From: Bifidobacterium breve
GTDB lineage: Bacteria > Actinomycetota > Actinomycetes > S36-B12
Direction of reading: 5' to 3'
Length of the DNA stretch: 21,138 nucleotides
Assembly: GCA_945900705.1 (NCBI GenBank)
Contig: CAMDKJ010000009.1
Coordinates: forward strand, 1-21,138
In this document: in pieces, positions 6,281 through 16,217 of the stretch
How the letters are laid out: the number at the start of each line of letters is the position of its first letter
Position numbering within the stretch: position 1 is the first letter of the stretch
Program-made: the position numbers and the translations under genes
The notes under the pieces: model-generated
What the model saw: the letters and a program-made list of their open reading frames with translations, nothing else
Told to the model about the DNA's origin: nothing
The model's database searches: none

Positions 6281-7251
6281 GAGCCCGCTACGCCTACGCG
6301 CTGACGATCATAATCTCATCTTTCATCCTACTGGCGTTCGTGCTGGACGAGACGCGCACGGTCTCAGTGCTGTCGTTCTCATTGCGTTACGCAGTGCCGC
6401 TGATCTTGGCCGCAATGGTCGGCATCATCTGCGAGCGCAGCGGTGTTATCAACATCGGAATCGAAGGCCAGATGCTGATGAGTGCCTTTGCCGGATTCTT
6501 CGGGGCAGCTTTGACCGGAAACCTGATTATCGGAACACTTATTGGTGTTGGCACGGGCCTGATCATGGGGGCCTTCTTGGCGACGGGAGCGGTCACCTGG
6601 AAGATGGACCAGATAATCGCTGGCACCATTATCAACATCCTTGCGACCGGACTGACGTCGTTCTTCTATGCGCAAGGTTACGTTTTGCCCGCCATCACTC
6701 CACAGTTACGAGTCCCAGTGTTGGCGGATATCCCTCTCATCGGACCAGTGTTCTTCGATAACGGACTGTTCACCTACGCGGCGATCCTGACGGCATTCGT
6801 GCTGTGGATCCTGCTGTTCAAGACGATCTGGGGATTGCGTACGCGGGCTGTGGGTGAGATGCCCGGATCAGCCGACACCTCCGGAGTGAACGTGCAGCGC
6901 ATGCGGTTTCTCAATGTCACCTTTGCCGGCGCCCTCGCTGGTTTGGCGGGTGCCTATCTTTCCATCGAGGCCGCCAGCAATTTCGACCGTGGCATGACGG
7001 CTGGTAGAGGCTTCACTGCACTCGCGATCATGATCTTCGGTGCCTGGAATCCGATCGGAGCCATGGCGGCTGCCTTGTTTTTTGGGCTGGCGAATGGCCT
7101 TGCCAGTCAGCTCCAGACAGATGAAGTCATCGACATTCCGCCACAGTTCATCAACATGCTGCCGTACGTGTTGACAATTGTTCTGCTGGCGATTGTCTCC
7201 GGCCGCATCAAGCCCCCGGCAGCGGTTGGCAAACCCTACGAGAAGGAATGA
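6277..7251 (+). CDS. Nucleoside ABC transporter permease (BPD_transp_2 family, second subunit)
   Basis: Inner-membrane permease of 324 residues, strongly hydrophobic throughout, YufQ/NupQ type. The hallmark SGVINIGIEGQM lies at 55-66. The coupling region TWKMDQIIAGTIINILA follows the third or fourth helix, and GFTALAIMIFGAWNPIGA is near the end. It forms the heterodimeric channel with the preceding permease. ATG 6277 is preferred: it gives the ATGA overlap with the upstream stop and has a GGGG stretch 6 nt before it. An in-frame ATG at 6265 would add four residues and has poor ribosome-site spacing. The stop overlaps by one base the AAGGAG ribosome site of the ATPase gene. Confidence 0.91.
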   Translation: MRARYAYALTIIISSFILLAFVLDETRTVSVLSFSLRYAVPLILAAMVGIICERSGVINIGIEGQMLMSAFAGFFGAALTGNLIIGTLIGVGTGLIMGAFLATGAVTWKMDQIIAGTIINILATGLTSFFYAQGYVLPAITPQLRVPVLADIPLIGPVFFDNGLFTYAAILTAFVLWILLFKTIWGLRTRAVGEMPGSADTSGVNVQRMRFLNVTFAGALAGLAGAYLSIEAASNFDRGMTAGRGFTALAIMIFGAWNPIGAMAAALFFGLANGLASQLQTDEVIDIPPQFINMLPYVLTIVLLAIVSGRIKPPAAVGKPYEKE

Positions 7252-7260
7252 AGGAGAGTT

Positions 7261-8793
<1,533 letters not shown>

Positions 8794-8843
8794 CCCTGGC
8801 CGAGCAGGAAAGCACAGTAACAATAGGAACTGGCGGGCCGGCC

Positions 8844-10424
8844 TTAGAACCTATCGGTTGGCTCGAATAAGCCCCAAACATCGCGCAATGCGTCGGAGAC
8901 TTCACCAACGGTTGCGAGGGCTTTAAGGGCATCGCGCATCGGGTATAGCAAGTTGGCATCGCCAATTGCGGTTTCGCGGATAACCGAAAGCAATCTTTCG
9001 ACTTCGCCGTTATCACGACCCGCCCTCAAAGTCGCGAGCCGAGCCGATTGCTCTTCCTCGATCGCGGGGTTCACCCGAAGTGGCGGGTAGTGCTCCTTGT
9101 CATCGGTGGTAAATTTGTTAAGGCCGACAACTACCCGCGTACCACTATCAATTTGAAGTGCGATGTCATAGGCCGAGCGCTCGATCTCAGCTTTTTGGAA
9201 ACCCTGCTCGATCGCAGCTACTGCACCGCCCATATCGTCGATGCGCGCGATCAAGGCTGTCGCCGCTGTTTCAATTTCGTCGGTCAGTGACTCCATGACA
9301 TATGAACCGGCAAACGGGTCAACCGTTGCACAAACATCGGTTTCATAGGCGAGTACCTGCTGGGTGCGTAGCGCCAAGCGTGCCGCCTTCTCACTCGGCA
9401 GCGCCATCGCCTCATCGAAAGAGTTGGTGTGGAGCGACTGCGTGCCACCAAGTACGGCAGCCAACCCCTGAACCGCAACGCGAACCATATTTACTTCAGG
9501 CTGCTGCGCCGTTAACTGCACGCCCGCGGTCTGGGTGTGAAATCGCAGCATCCAGGACTTCGGATCCTTCGCGCCAAAACGTTCGCGCATGATCTTGGCC
9601 CACATCCGGCGCGCTGCACGAAACTTTGCGACCTCTTCGAGGATCGTTGTTCGGGAGACGAAAAAGAATGCCAGACGCGGGGCAAACTCATCAACATCTT
9701 GACCCGATGCCACCGCGGCTTTTACGTATTCGATGCCGTCGGCAAGAGTGAAGGCAATTTCCTGAACTGGAGTGGCTCCAGCCTCGGCCATGTGATAGCC
9801 GGAGATCGAGATGGTATTCCATTTGGGAATCTCGTTACGACAGTACGTGAAAATATCGGTGATCAAACGAAGGGACTGCGCCGGAGGATATATGTAAGTA
9901 CCGCGCGCTATGTACTCCTTCAGCACGTCATTTTGGATGGTGCCACTCAACTGGTCAGCCGATACTCCCTTTTCTTCGGCAACCAACTGATAGAGCAAAA
10001 GCAACACCGCGGCGGTTGAATTAATAGTCATCGATGTTGAAACCTCATCAAGGGCAATGCCATCGAACAGGATCCGCATGTCAACGATTGAATCAATAGC
10101 TACGCCAACCTTGCCCACCTCTCCATGCGCCAATGGGTGATCTGAGTCGTAGCCCATTTGGGTTGGTAGGTCAAAGGCAACAGATAATCCCGTGGTACCG
10201 GCATTTAGTAACTGTCGGTAGCGCTCATTTGATTCGACCGCGGTACCAAACCCCGCGTACTGACGCATAGTCCAGGGCCTACCGGTATACATCGAAGCGT
10301 AAACACCGCGGGTGAACGGGTACTCCCCCGGCACCCCCAGCTGCGCCGATTCATCCCATTCAGCAAGTGCCTCCGGGCCATATACCGGATTCAGGGGTAG
10401 ACCCGACTCGGTTGACCCGCTCAT
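8844..10424 (-). CDS. Methylmalonyl-CoA mutase, large (catalytic) subunit without B12 domain
   Basis: Radical B12 enzyme subunit of 526 residues interconverting (R)-methylmalonyl-CoA and succinyl-CoA. It is the stand-alone TIM-barrel half; the roughly 140-residue cobalamin-binding subunit with its DxHxxG motif is absent here and must be encoded elsewhere. Motifs include RPWTMRQYAGFGTA (49-62), GLSVAFDLPTQMGYDSDHP (79-97), GTIQNDVLKEYIARGTYIYPP (161-181), SISGYHMAEAGA (206-217) and GGTQSLHTNSFDEA (326-339). Tyr56 and Arg186 sit at the places that in P. shermanii mutase hold Tyr89 and Arg207, the carboxylate-binding pair replaced in isobutyryl-CoA mutases, so methylmalonyl specificity is favoured. 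It starts 10 nt after the sdhB stop, so is probably co-transcribed with sdhCAB. No good ribosome site is visible, suggesting coupling. Confidence 0.92.
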   Translation of the reverse strand: MSGSTESGLPLNPVYGPEALAEWDESAQLGVPGEYPFTRGVYASMYTGRPWTMRQYAGFGTAVESNERYRQLLNAGTTGLSVAFDLPTQMGYDSDHPLAHGEVGKVGVAIDSIVDMRILFDGIALDEVSTSMTINSTAAVLLLLYQLVAEEKGVSADQLSGTIQNDVLKEYIARGTYIYPPAQSLRLITDIFTYCRNEIPKWNTISISGYHMAEAGATPVQEIAFTLADGIEYVKAAVASGQDVDEFAPRLAFFFVSRTTILEEVAKFRAARRMWAKIMRERFGAKDPKSWMLRFHTQTAGVQLTAQQPEVNMVRVAVQGLAAVLGGTQSLHTNSFDEAMALPSEKAARLALRTQQVLAYETDVCATVDPFAGSYVMESLTDEIETAATALIARIDDMGGAVAAIEQGFQKAEIERSAYDIALQIDSGTRVVVGLNKFTTDDKEHYPPLRVNPAIEEEQSARLATLRAGRDNGEVERLLSVIRETAIGDANLLYPMRDALKALATVGEVSDALRDVWGLFEPTDRF

Positions 10425-10434
10425 TTAGCCAAGC

Positions 10435-11187
10435 CTAGTCGCTACGAACCCGGATCTTGCGACCGAGCCAAGTGATTGGGTCGTACTTAACGTCGACGAC
10501 CCGCTCCTTCAGCGGGATCAAAGCGTTGTCGGTGATCTTGATGTGCTCTGGGCAAACCTCGGTGCAACACTTGGTGATGTTGCAGTAGCCCAGACCTAGG
10601 ACTTCTTGGGCCTCATGCTTGCGATCGGCGACATCGAGTGGATGCATTTCCAGTTCGGCTACGCGCATCAAAACACGTGGCCCCGCAAAACTGGTCATAT
10701 TGTCTTCGTGATCGCGGATGGCATGGCAGGTGTTCTGGCACAGGAAGCATTCAATGCACTTACGGAACTCCTGGCTGCGCGAGACATCCTCTTGCTGCAT
10801 TCGGTAATCGCCCGGCTTCAAGCCCACCGGTGGCGTAAACGCTGTGACTTCACGCGCCTTCTCGTAGTTGAATGAGACGTCTGTTACCAAATCACGAATA
10901 GTCGGGAAGGCGCGAAGGGGGGTTACCGTTACGACTTCATCATCGGCAAAAGTATTCATGCGGGTCATGCACATTAGGCGCGGGCGACCATTTACTTCAG
11001 CACTGCAGGAGCCGCACTTACCGGCTTTGCAGTTCCAGCGCACCGCGAGGTCTGAGGCTTGGGTCGCCTGAATGCGCTGGATGACATCTAGGACGACTTC
11101 ACCCTCATTCACATCTACGTTGTAATCCTTGAGTGCCCCTTCACCGGCATCGCCTCGCCAAACGCGGAATTTAGCTTCATGTGCCAT
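10435..11187 (-). CDS. sdhB: Succinate dehydrogenase iron-sulfur subunit
   Basis: Electron-transfer subunit of complex II, 250 residues, bound to the inner face of the membrane. The N-terminal plant-type ferredoxin domain has [2Fe-2S] ligands Cys53, Cys58, Cys61 and Cys73. The C-terminal domain has CIECFLCQNTC (144-154) and CNITKCCTEVCPE (202-214), giving the [4Fe-4S] set (144, 147, 150, 212) and the [3Fe-4S] set (154, 202, 208). It passes electrons from SdhA FAD toward SdhC. It starts two bases after the sdhA stop, so is translationally coupled, and is followed 10 nt later by the mutase gene. Confidence 0.96.
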   Translation of the reverse strand: MAHEAKFRVWRGDAGEGALKDYNVDVNEGEVVLDVIQRIQATQASDLAVRWNCKAGKCGSCSAEVNGRPRLMCMTRMNTFADDEVVTVTPLRAFPTIRDLVTDVSFNYEKAREVTAFTPPVGLKPGDYRMQQEDVSRSQEFRKCIECFLCQNTCHAIRDHEDNMTSFAGPRVLMRVAELEMHPLDVADRKHEAQEVLGLGYCNITKCCTEVCPEHIKITDNALIPLKERVVDVKYDPITWLGRKIRVRSD

Positions 11188-11189
11188 CT

Positions 11190-13103
11190 CTATGCCACCT
11201 TTCCGGGAATTCGGCTGATTTCGACTTCGGTCATGTACTTACCAAGTTCTGACACATCAAATAGCGTGACCAGCTCATCACGCATCCAAGGTAGATCCTG
11301 CCTAATAACTTCGACATCATTGCCGTCAATGCGGCAAATCATGACTACTGATCGCCAGTTTGGATCCATTACCGGGAAGTCATCGCGGGTATGACCCCCA
11401 CGTGACTCCTCACGAGCCAAAGCCGACTTTGCGATGCACTCTGATACCACCAGCATGTTCTGGAGATCAAGGGCCAGGTGCCAGCCCGGGTTGTAGGCCC
11501 TACCACCTGGCACACTCAATGTGGCAGCCCGCGCCTTAAGTGCATTTAGCCGCTCCAAAGCCGACTGCATTTCGTCAGCGGTGCGAATGATGCCAACCAG
11601 ATCATTCATTAGTTGCTGCAGATCTTGCTGGATCGTGTAAGGGTTTTCACCACCATCTTGGCTAAAGGGCGCTAATGCCGCAGCCGCAGCCGCATCAACA
11701 TCGACTTGGTTCACCGCAGGCCGGCCACCTGCCGCGTCGAGATCAGCTAGGTACGCAACAGCGCCCAAACCAGCACGTCGGCCAAATACCAGCAGATCAG
11801 ATAGCGAGTTACCGCCCAACCGGTTGGAACCATGCAGGCCCCCGGCCGCCTCGCCCGCCGAGAACAAGCCCTGCACTCCGACCGCCGCCGCGGTATCGGG
11901 TTCAACCTCGACCCCGCCCATCACGTAATGACAAGTGGGACCGACCTCCATCGCTTCCATGGTGATGTCGACATCGGCCAGTTCTTTGAATTGATGCCAC
12001 ATCGACGGCAACTTAGCTTTGATGGCCTCGGCCGGGAGCCGCTTTGAAACGTCAAGGAACACCCCACCGTGTGGCGACCCCCGACCGGCCTTCACTTCGG
12101 TGTTGATCGCCCGCGCAACTTCATCACGCGGCAACAATTCTGGTGGGCGCTTATTGTTATCGGGATCGGTATACCAGCGATCGGCTTCTTCCTCGGTCTT
12201 GGCATACTGCTTCTCGAATACCGGCGGGATGTAGTCGAACATGAAGCGCCGGCCCTCGGAGTTGGTCAAGACTCCGCCATCACCGCGCACCGACTCGGTA
12301 ACCAAAATGCCCTTGACACTAAGTGGCCAGACCATGCCCGTTGGGTGGAACTGGACGAACTCCATATTGACGAGTGAGCCACCGGCGCGCATGGCCAGCG
12401 CATGGCCGTCACCGGTGTACTCCCATGAGTTACTCGTCACTTTGAAGGACTTACCGATACCACCGGTTGCGATAACTACGGCGGCGGTCTCGAAAAGTAC
12501 GAACTGACCTGACTCACGCCAGTAGCCGAAGGCACCAGCCACCCGGCGATTCTCACCTTCGCCAGCGATCAAAATGTCAGTGATCGTGCATTCGGCAAAT
12601 ACCTTGATACGTGACTCATAGTCACCGCTGAGCTTTTTATCCTGCTGCTGCAATTGCACAACCTTTTGTTGCAGGGTGCGAATGAGTTCAAGGCCGGTGC
12701 GGTCGCCCACGTGGGCTAAGCGCGGGTACTCGTGCCCACCGAAGTTGCGCTGGCTGATTTTGCCTTCGGGGGTGCGATCGAAAAGAGCGCCCCACTCCTC
12801 CAACTCCCAGACCCGATCCGGTGCCTCTTTGGCATGCAGTTCAGCCATCCGGTAGTCGTTCAAGTACTTGCCCCCGCGCATCGTGTCGCGAAAGTGCACC
12901 TGCCAGTTGTCGTTGCTGTTTACGTTGCCCATTGACGCAGCGATACCGCCCTCGGCCATGACGGTGTGCGCCTTGCCGAAAAGGGACTTACTGATTATTG
13001 CGGTGGTCTTGCCGAGTTCGCGCGACTCAATTGCCGCACGCAGCCCCGCCCCACCGGCGCCGATAACAACGACGTCGTACTTATAGTGCTCGATGTCTGC
13101 CAT
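11190..13103 (-). CDS. sdhA: Succinate dehydrogenase flavoprotein subunit
   Basis: Catalytic subunit of 637 residues oxidising succinate to fumarate with covalently bound FAD. The dinucleotide motif VVVIGAGGAG is at 11-20. His46 in GKAHTVMAEGG is the expected site of FAD attachment. FHPTG and the RGDGG loop lie mid-protein, and GLHGSNRLGGNSLSDLLVFGRRAG forms part of the active site and FAD contact region. The length and insertions match the actinobacterial and mycobacterial Sdh1 form rather than the shorter E. coli type. The gene lies 18 nt downstream of sdhC with AAGGGTATCTCC before its ATG, and two bases upstream of sdhB, forming an sdhCAB operon. Confidence 0.96.
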   Translation of the reverse strand: MADIEHYKYDVVVIGAGGAGLRAAIESRELGKTTAIISKSLFGKAHTVMAEGGIAASMGNVNSNDNWQVHFRDTMRGGKYLNDYRMAELHAKEAPDRVWELEEWGALFDRTPEGKISQRNFGGHEYPRLAHVGDRTGLELIRTLQQKVVQLQQQDKKLSGDYESRIKVFAECTITDILIAGEGENRRVAGAFGYWRESGQFVLFETAAVVIATGGIGKSFKVTSNSWEYTGDGHALAMRAGGSLVNMEFVQFHPTGMVWPLSVKGILVTESVRGDGGVLTNSEGRRFMFDYIPPVFEKQYAKTEEEADRWYTDPDNNKRPPELLPRDEVARAINTEVKAGRGSPHGGVFLDVSKRLPAEAIKAKLPSMWHQFKELADVDITMEAMEVGPTCHYVMGGVEVEPDTAAAVGVQGLFSAGEAAGGLHGSNRLGGNSLSDLLVFGRRAGLGAVAYLADLDAAGGRPAVNQVDVDAAAAAALAPFSQDGGENPYTIQQDLQQLMNDLVGIIRTADEMQSALERLNALKARAATLSVPGGRAYNPGWHLALDLQNMLVVSECIAKSALAREESRGGHTRDDFPVMDPNWRSVVMICRIDGNDVEVIRQDLPWMRDELVTLFDVSELGKYMTEVEISRIPGKVA

Positions 13104-13121
13104 GGAGATACCCTTCGCGGC

Positions 13122-13934
13122 CTAGAAGAAGTAGAGGTTCGGGATTGCGCCGATTGCAACCTCGCGCACATATAGATCAGTTAGTGCCACCCCAACCAAC
13201 GAGATCCAAGCAAAGCGCGGGTGGTGGGCATTGAGCTTTGAGACGTACGTCCAGGCCTTGTAGCGCACCGGATGGGCAGAGAAGTTCTTCAACCGCCCGC
13301 CCATGATGTGGCGGCAGGTGTGGCACGACGCCGAGTACAGCCACAGAAAAGTTGCGTTTGCGGCGAGGATCAAAGTGCCGACACTCATGTGACCCCATTG
13401 GCCCTCGCCATTGCGGAAGGCGATCAAGACGTCGTACGTCAAGATGATATTGAAAACTATGCCAGCGATAAAGAAGTAGCGGTGGCTGTTCTGGAGAATC
13501 AACGGGGCCCGGGTCTCTCCGGTGTACTTCTTATGCGGCTCACTTACCGCGCAAGCCGGCGGTGACAGCCAAAAAGCCCGATAGTAGGTCTTTCGGTAGT
13601 AATAGCAGGTCATCCGAAAACCCAGTGGGAAAATAAGGATCAATAAGGCCGGCGAGAGCACCCACCAGGAGCCAAATGGCGTCCAAGGGGTTGACCCCGC
13701 AACACATGAGGTAGCAAGGCAGGGCGAGTAAAAGGGTGAGATCAGCGGCTCGGAGAAGTAATAAGCGTTCTCAAATGCCCGCCAAGTTGAGTAGATAATG
13801 AACGCCAAAAGCGCGGCCACCACGATCGCGGGCTGAATCCACCAGCGGTCGGTGCGCAGGGTGCGGCCCTTGATATCGGCCCGATTCTCCCCGGAAACGC
13901 CACCATCTCGTGGCGCGGTCGTGACTCCGCTCAT
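13122..13934 (-). CDS. sdhC: Succinate dehydrogenase membrane subunit, Cys/His-rich (mycobacterial Sdh1, type F-like)
   Basis: Membrane anchor of 270 residues with about five hydrophobic segments (near 33-50, 90-107, 152-172, 185-202 and 240-257). It lacks the look of the short heme-binding SdhC/SdhD pairs and carries many Cys and His residues: Cys72 and Cys77, Cys110, Cys128, CHTCRH at 204-209, and His151, His182, His221, His237 and His238. Mycobacterial Sdh1 has a single SdhC with a membrane-embedded Rieske-type [2Fe-2S] cluster ligated by Cys and His (known from structure). The residues seen here fit that type, although assignment of individual ligands is inference. No separate sdhD is present, again matching Sdh1. 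A ribosome site AGAGGGG sits 7 nt before the ATG. It is the first gene of the operon. Confidence 0.9.
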   Translation of the reverse strand: MSGVTTAPRDGGVSGENRADIKGRTLRTDRWWIQPAIVVAALLAFIIYSTWRAFENAYYFSEPLISPFYSPCLATSCVAGSTPWTPFGSWWVLSPALLILIFPLGFRMTCYYYRKTYYRAFWLSPPACAVSEPHKKYTGETRAPLILQNSHRYFFIAGIVFNIILTYDVLIAFRNGEGQWGHMSVGTLILAANATFLWLYSASCHTCRHIMGGRLKNFSAHPVRYKAWTYVSKLNAHHPRFAWISLVGVALTDLYVREVAIGAIPNLYFF

Positions 13935-14058
13935 TGCGGAACCCCTCTCAACTCTGTGTGATCTAAAATGTACTGGTTTACCTAGGGCGGCGCAGCCTCC
14001 AAGTGTGGGAGGTTCGTCACAGGCTTTTTGGCGTTTGGCAACGTACCCTTAGGGCACC

Positions 14059-15306
14059 ATGCGACTTTATCCCAGATCGGCCCTGCTACCGGCGGCCGCG
14101 ATTGCCCTGAGCTTTGGATTCGTGGCAACTTTTTGCGCCGGGCCTGCATCCGCCGACCCGCCGGTTAACCAAGGTGTCATTGGCGGCGAGCAACTGTCGG
14201 CGCCCGGTCGTCAAGTGAATTTAGGTGCCGGCGCCCGGCCCCTCCCCGATATCTGGGCTGACTCCTGGGTGCTGGCCGATGCGCAAACCGGTGAAATTCT
14301 GGCTGCGAAGCAAGCCCACTTGCAGCGCGCTCCGGCAAGCACCTTAAAGACTTTGACTGCGTTGACGGTAATGCCGCAGTTATCAATGGACCAGCCCTAC
14401 GTGGCCACCGACGGTGATGCGAATACCTATGGCTCCCGAGTTGGTCTAAAGGCCGGCAAGACCTACACCGTCCGCGACCTGTTTTACGGCCTGTTCTTAC
14501 CAAGCGGCAACGATGCAGCTTTGGCCCTGGCCCGAGCCGCCGGATCGGTAGCCGGCACGGTGGAGCAAATGAATCAGCATGCTGCTCGATTGCAGGCCGC
14601 TGACACCGTGGCCAAGAACCCGAGTGGGCTTGATGCCCCGGGGCAGGTTTCGAGTGCATACGACCTAGCCCTGTTCGGACGAGCCAGTTTGGCCTTCCCT
14701 GAAATTATCGAGATTGCAAGCACCAAGCGGTACGAATTCCCTTGGCGAGGTAAGCGCACCCGAACCATCTACAACGAAAACCGGTTGCTCCTGAGTGGCT
14801 ACCAAGGGATGATCGGACTCAAGACCGGCTACACCACAAATGCCGGCCGCACCTTCATTGGTTTAGCCCAGCGCGGGGATCGCACCTTGGTAGTTGCTCT
14901 CATGGGGATTCATGAGGCATCTGCAGATGCAGCACGCAAAGCGCTGACCTGGGGGTTTAAGAACGAAGAGTTCGTGACCCCGGTCGGCGTATTGGTTAAT
15001 CCGCTCACCGATGCCGAACTTGCCGCCGCCCGCGCTGCGACCGCATTCGAGGTCAGCACTTCGAGTAATGCCGAGGGTTCGGTAACCACCGGTCGCTCCA
15101 TCAATAGCGGTGACAAGCAATCAATCATTGCAGCCGGACCAACAACGGCGCCCTGGTGGCTGTGGGCACTCATCACCCTGGCCGTGATCTCCGCTTTCGC
15201 GCTAATCCGGCAGCGTCACAAATCCAACGCGGTCGTAGACCGCGGTCAAAGTCTCGTGAGCGGTGGCGCGCGCCTTGTGCGCCCCGACTCCCATGAGTTG
15301 CAGTAG
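14059..15306 (+). CDS. D-alanyl-D-alanine carboxypeptidase (PBP5-type, peptidase S11), membrane-anchored
   Basis: Cell-wall enzyme of 415 residues trimming the terminal D-Ala of peptidoglycan stem peptides. It has a signal peptide at 1-32 (cleavage likely after ASA), then the serine-hydrolase motifs STLK (94-97, nucleophile Ser94), SGN (149-151) and KTG (255-257). A Ser/Thr-rich linker (330-360) leads to a C-terminal membrane helix (366-383, WWLWALITLAVISAFALI) and a basic cytoplasmic tail. The last 34 codons (from residue 382) and the stop lie antisense to the end of trpS. It is divergent from sdhC across 124 bases. A TACCCT sequence at 14044-14049 sits where a near-leaderless actinobacterial -10 would be, but this is weak. 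Confidence 0.92.
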   Translation: MRLYPRSALLPAAAIALSFGFVATFCAGPASADPPVNQGVIGGEQLSAPGRQVNLGAGARPLPDIWADSWVLADAQTGEILAAKQAHLQRAPASTLKTLTALTVMPQLSMDQPYVATDGDANTYGSRVGLKAGKTYTVRDLFYGLFLPSGNDAALALARAAGSVAGTVEQMNQHAARLQAADTVAKNPSGLDAPGQVSSAYDLALFGRASLAFPEIIEIASTKRYEFPWRGKRTRTIYNENRLLLSGYQGMIGLKTGYTTNAGRTFIGLAQRGDRTLVVALMGIHEASADAARKALTWGFKNEEFVTPVGVLVNPLTDAELAAARAATAFEVSTSSNAEGSVTTGRSINSGDKQSIIAAGPTTAPWWLWALITLAVISAFALIRQRHKSNAVVDRGQSLVSGGARLVRPDSHELQ

Positions 15307-16212
15307 TTGCGCTGGGTCTGAGGTGAAGGTTGCCACTCGTTCCCGAATTGGTCTCGCAAACTCAACAACTATTTCGGCGGTGTCTTTCTTTAGGTCACCG
15401 TAACCTTTACCTTCATATGATGCCTCAAGTTCAGAAATGCTCACGCCGCGAAGTGCCTGTTGAATTGTGAGTAAGTTCGAAACCCCCGGCTTATTCACCT
15501 GATCAAATCGGATCTCACGCTCTGAGTCCGTCACGGCGCTCTTGAACTTCTTGGTCAAAACTACATCGTCATCTAGCAGTGAAGCGCATCCTGCCGGGCT
15601 GGATTTGCTCATCTTCGCGGTTGGGTCTTGCAAATCCACAATCTTGGCAGTCTCCTTGACGATCATGGCTTCGGGAACTGTCAGAGTCTCACCGAATGTC
15701 GCATTGAAACGTTGGGCAAGGTCCCGAGTCAATTCAAGATGCTGCCGTTGATCTTCACCAACAGGCACGGCATTTGCCTGGTAAATCAAAATATCGGCCG
15801 CCTGCAAAATTGGGTAGGTAAAAAGCCCGACCGTAGATCTGGCGGAGCCTTCCTTTTGTGATTTATCCTTGAACTGGGTCATCCGGCCAGCCTCACCAAA
15901 ACCGGTCTGGCATTCAAGGACCCAAGCCAGTTGGCTGTGTTCGGGTACATGGCTTTGCACGAAAACCGTTGACTTCTGCGGGTCAAGGCCCACCGCCAGC
16001 AACTGGGCAAATGAGGTCAAGGTGCGCTGACGAAGTAGCGCTGGATCATGGTCGACGGTGATCGCATGCTGATCAACCACCACGTAATAGCAATCATGGG
16101 TTTCTTGCATACGCACCCACTCCCGCAGCGCACCTAGGTAGTTACCTAGGTGGAATGCATCAGCCGTGGGCTGGATACCGGAAAGCACGCGCTGATTTCG
16201 AGGGGTCGACAT
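15202..16212 (-). CDS. trpS: Tryptophanyl-tRNA synthetase
   Basis: Class I aminoacyl-tRNA synthetase of 336 residues charging tRNA-Trp in the cytoplasm. The HIGH-type motif is HLGN at 21-24 and the KMSKS motif is exact at 200-204. Other family blocks are VGEDQRQHLELTRDLAQRFN (151-170) and a normal C-terminal end around VGAHKARATAHETLTAVYDRVGF. Length is typical. It starts 5 nt after the stop of the CNNM/CBS gene, so is likely co-transcribed with it. Its last 105 bases overlap the convergent D,D-carboxypeptidase gene; because the TrpS end is family-conserved, the extra reach belongs to the other gene. Confidence 0.96.
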   Translation of the reverse strand: MSTPRNQRVLSGIQPTADAFHLGNYLGALREWVRMQETHDCYYVVVDQHAITVDHDPALLRQRTLTSFAQLLAVGLDPQKSTVFVQSHVPEHSQLAWVLECQTGFGEAGRMTQFKDKSQKEGSARSTVGLFTYPILQAADILIYQANAVPVGEDQRQHLELTRDLAQRFNATFGETLTVPEAMIVKETAKIVDLQDPTAKMSKSSPAGCASLLDDDVVLTKKFKSAVTDSEREIRFDQVNKPGVSNLLTIQQALRGVSISELEASYEGKGYGDLKKDTAEIVVEFARPIRERVATFTSDPAQLLQLMGVGAHKARATAHETLTAVYDRVGFVTLPD

Positions 16213-16217
16213 GGCCG

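Noticed and set aside
8794..8843. Terminator between the convergent ATPase and mutase genes
   Set aside because: GC-rich GGCC/CCGG strings occur, but no stem of useful length with a T-run was found on either strand.
13935..14058. Promoters in the sdhC/carboxypeptidase divergent gap
   Set aside because: A/T-rich TACATTTTAGAT (sdh strand) and TACCCT (plus strand) are only partial -10-like matches without good -35 partners. The CCTCC/GGAGG repeat at 13996-14012 is too short to interpret.
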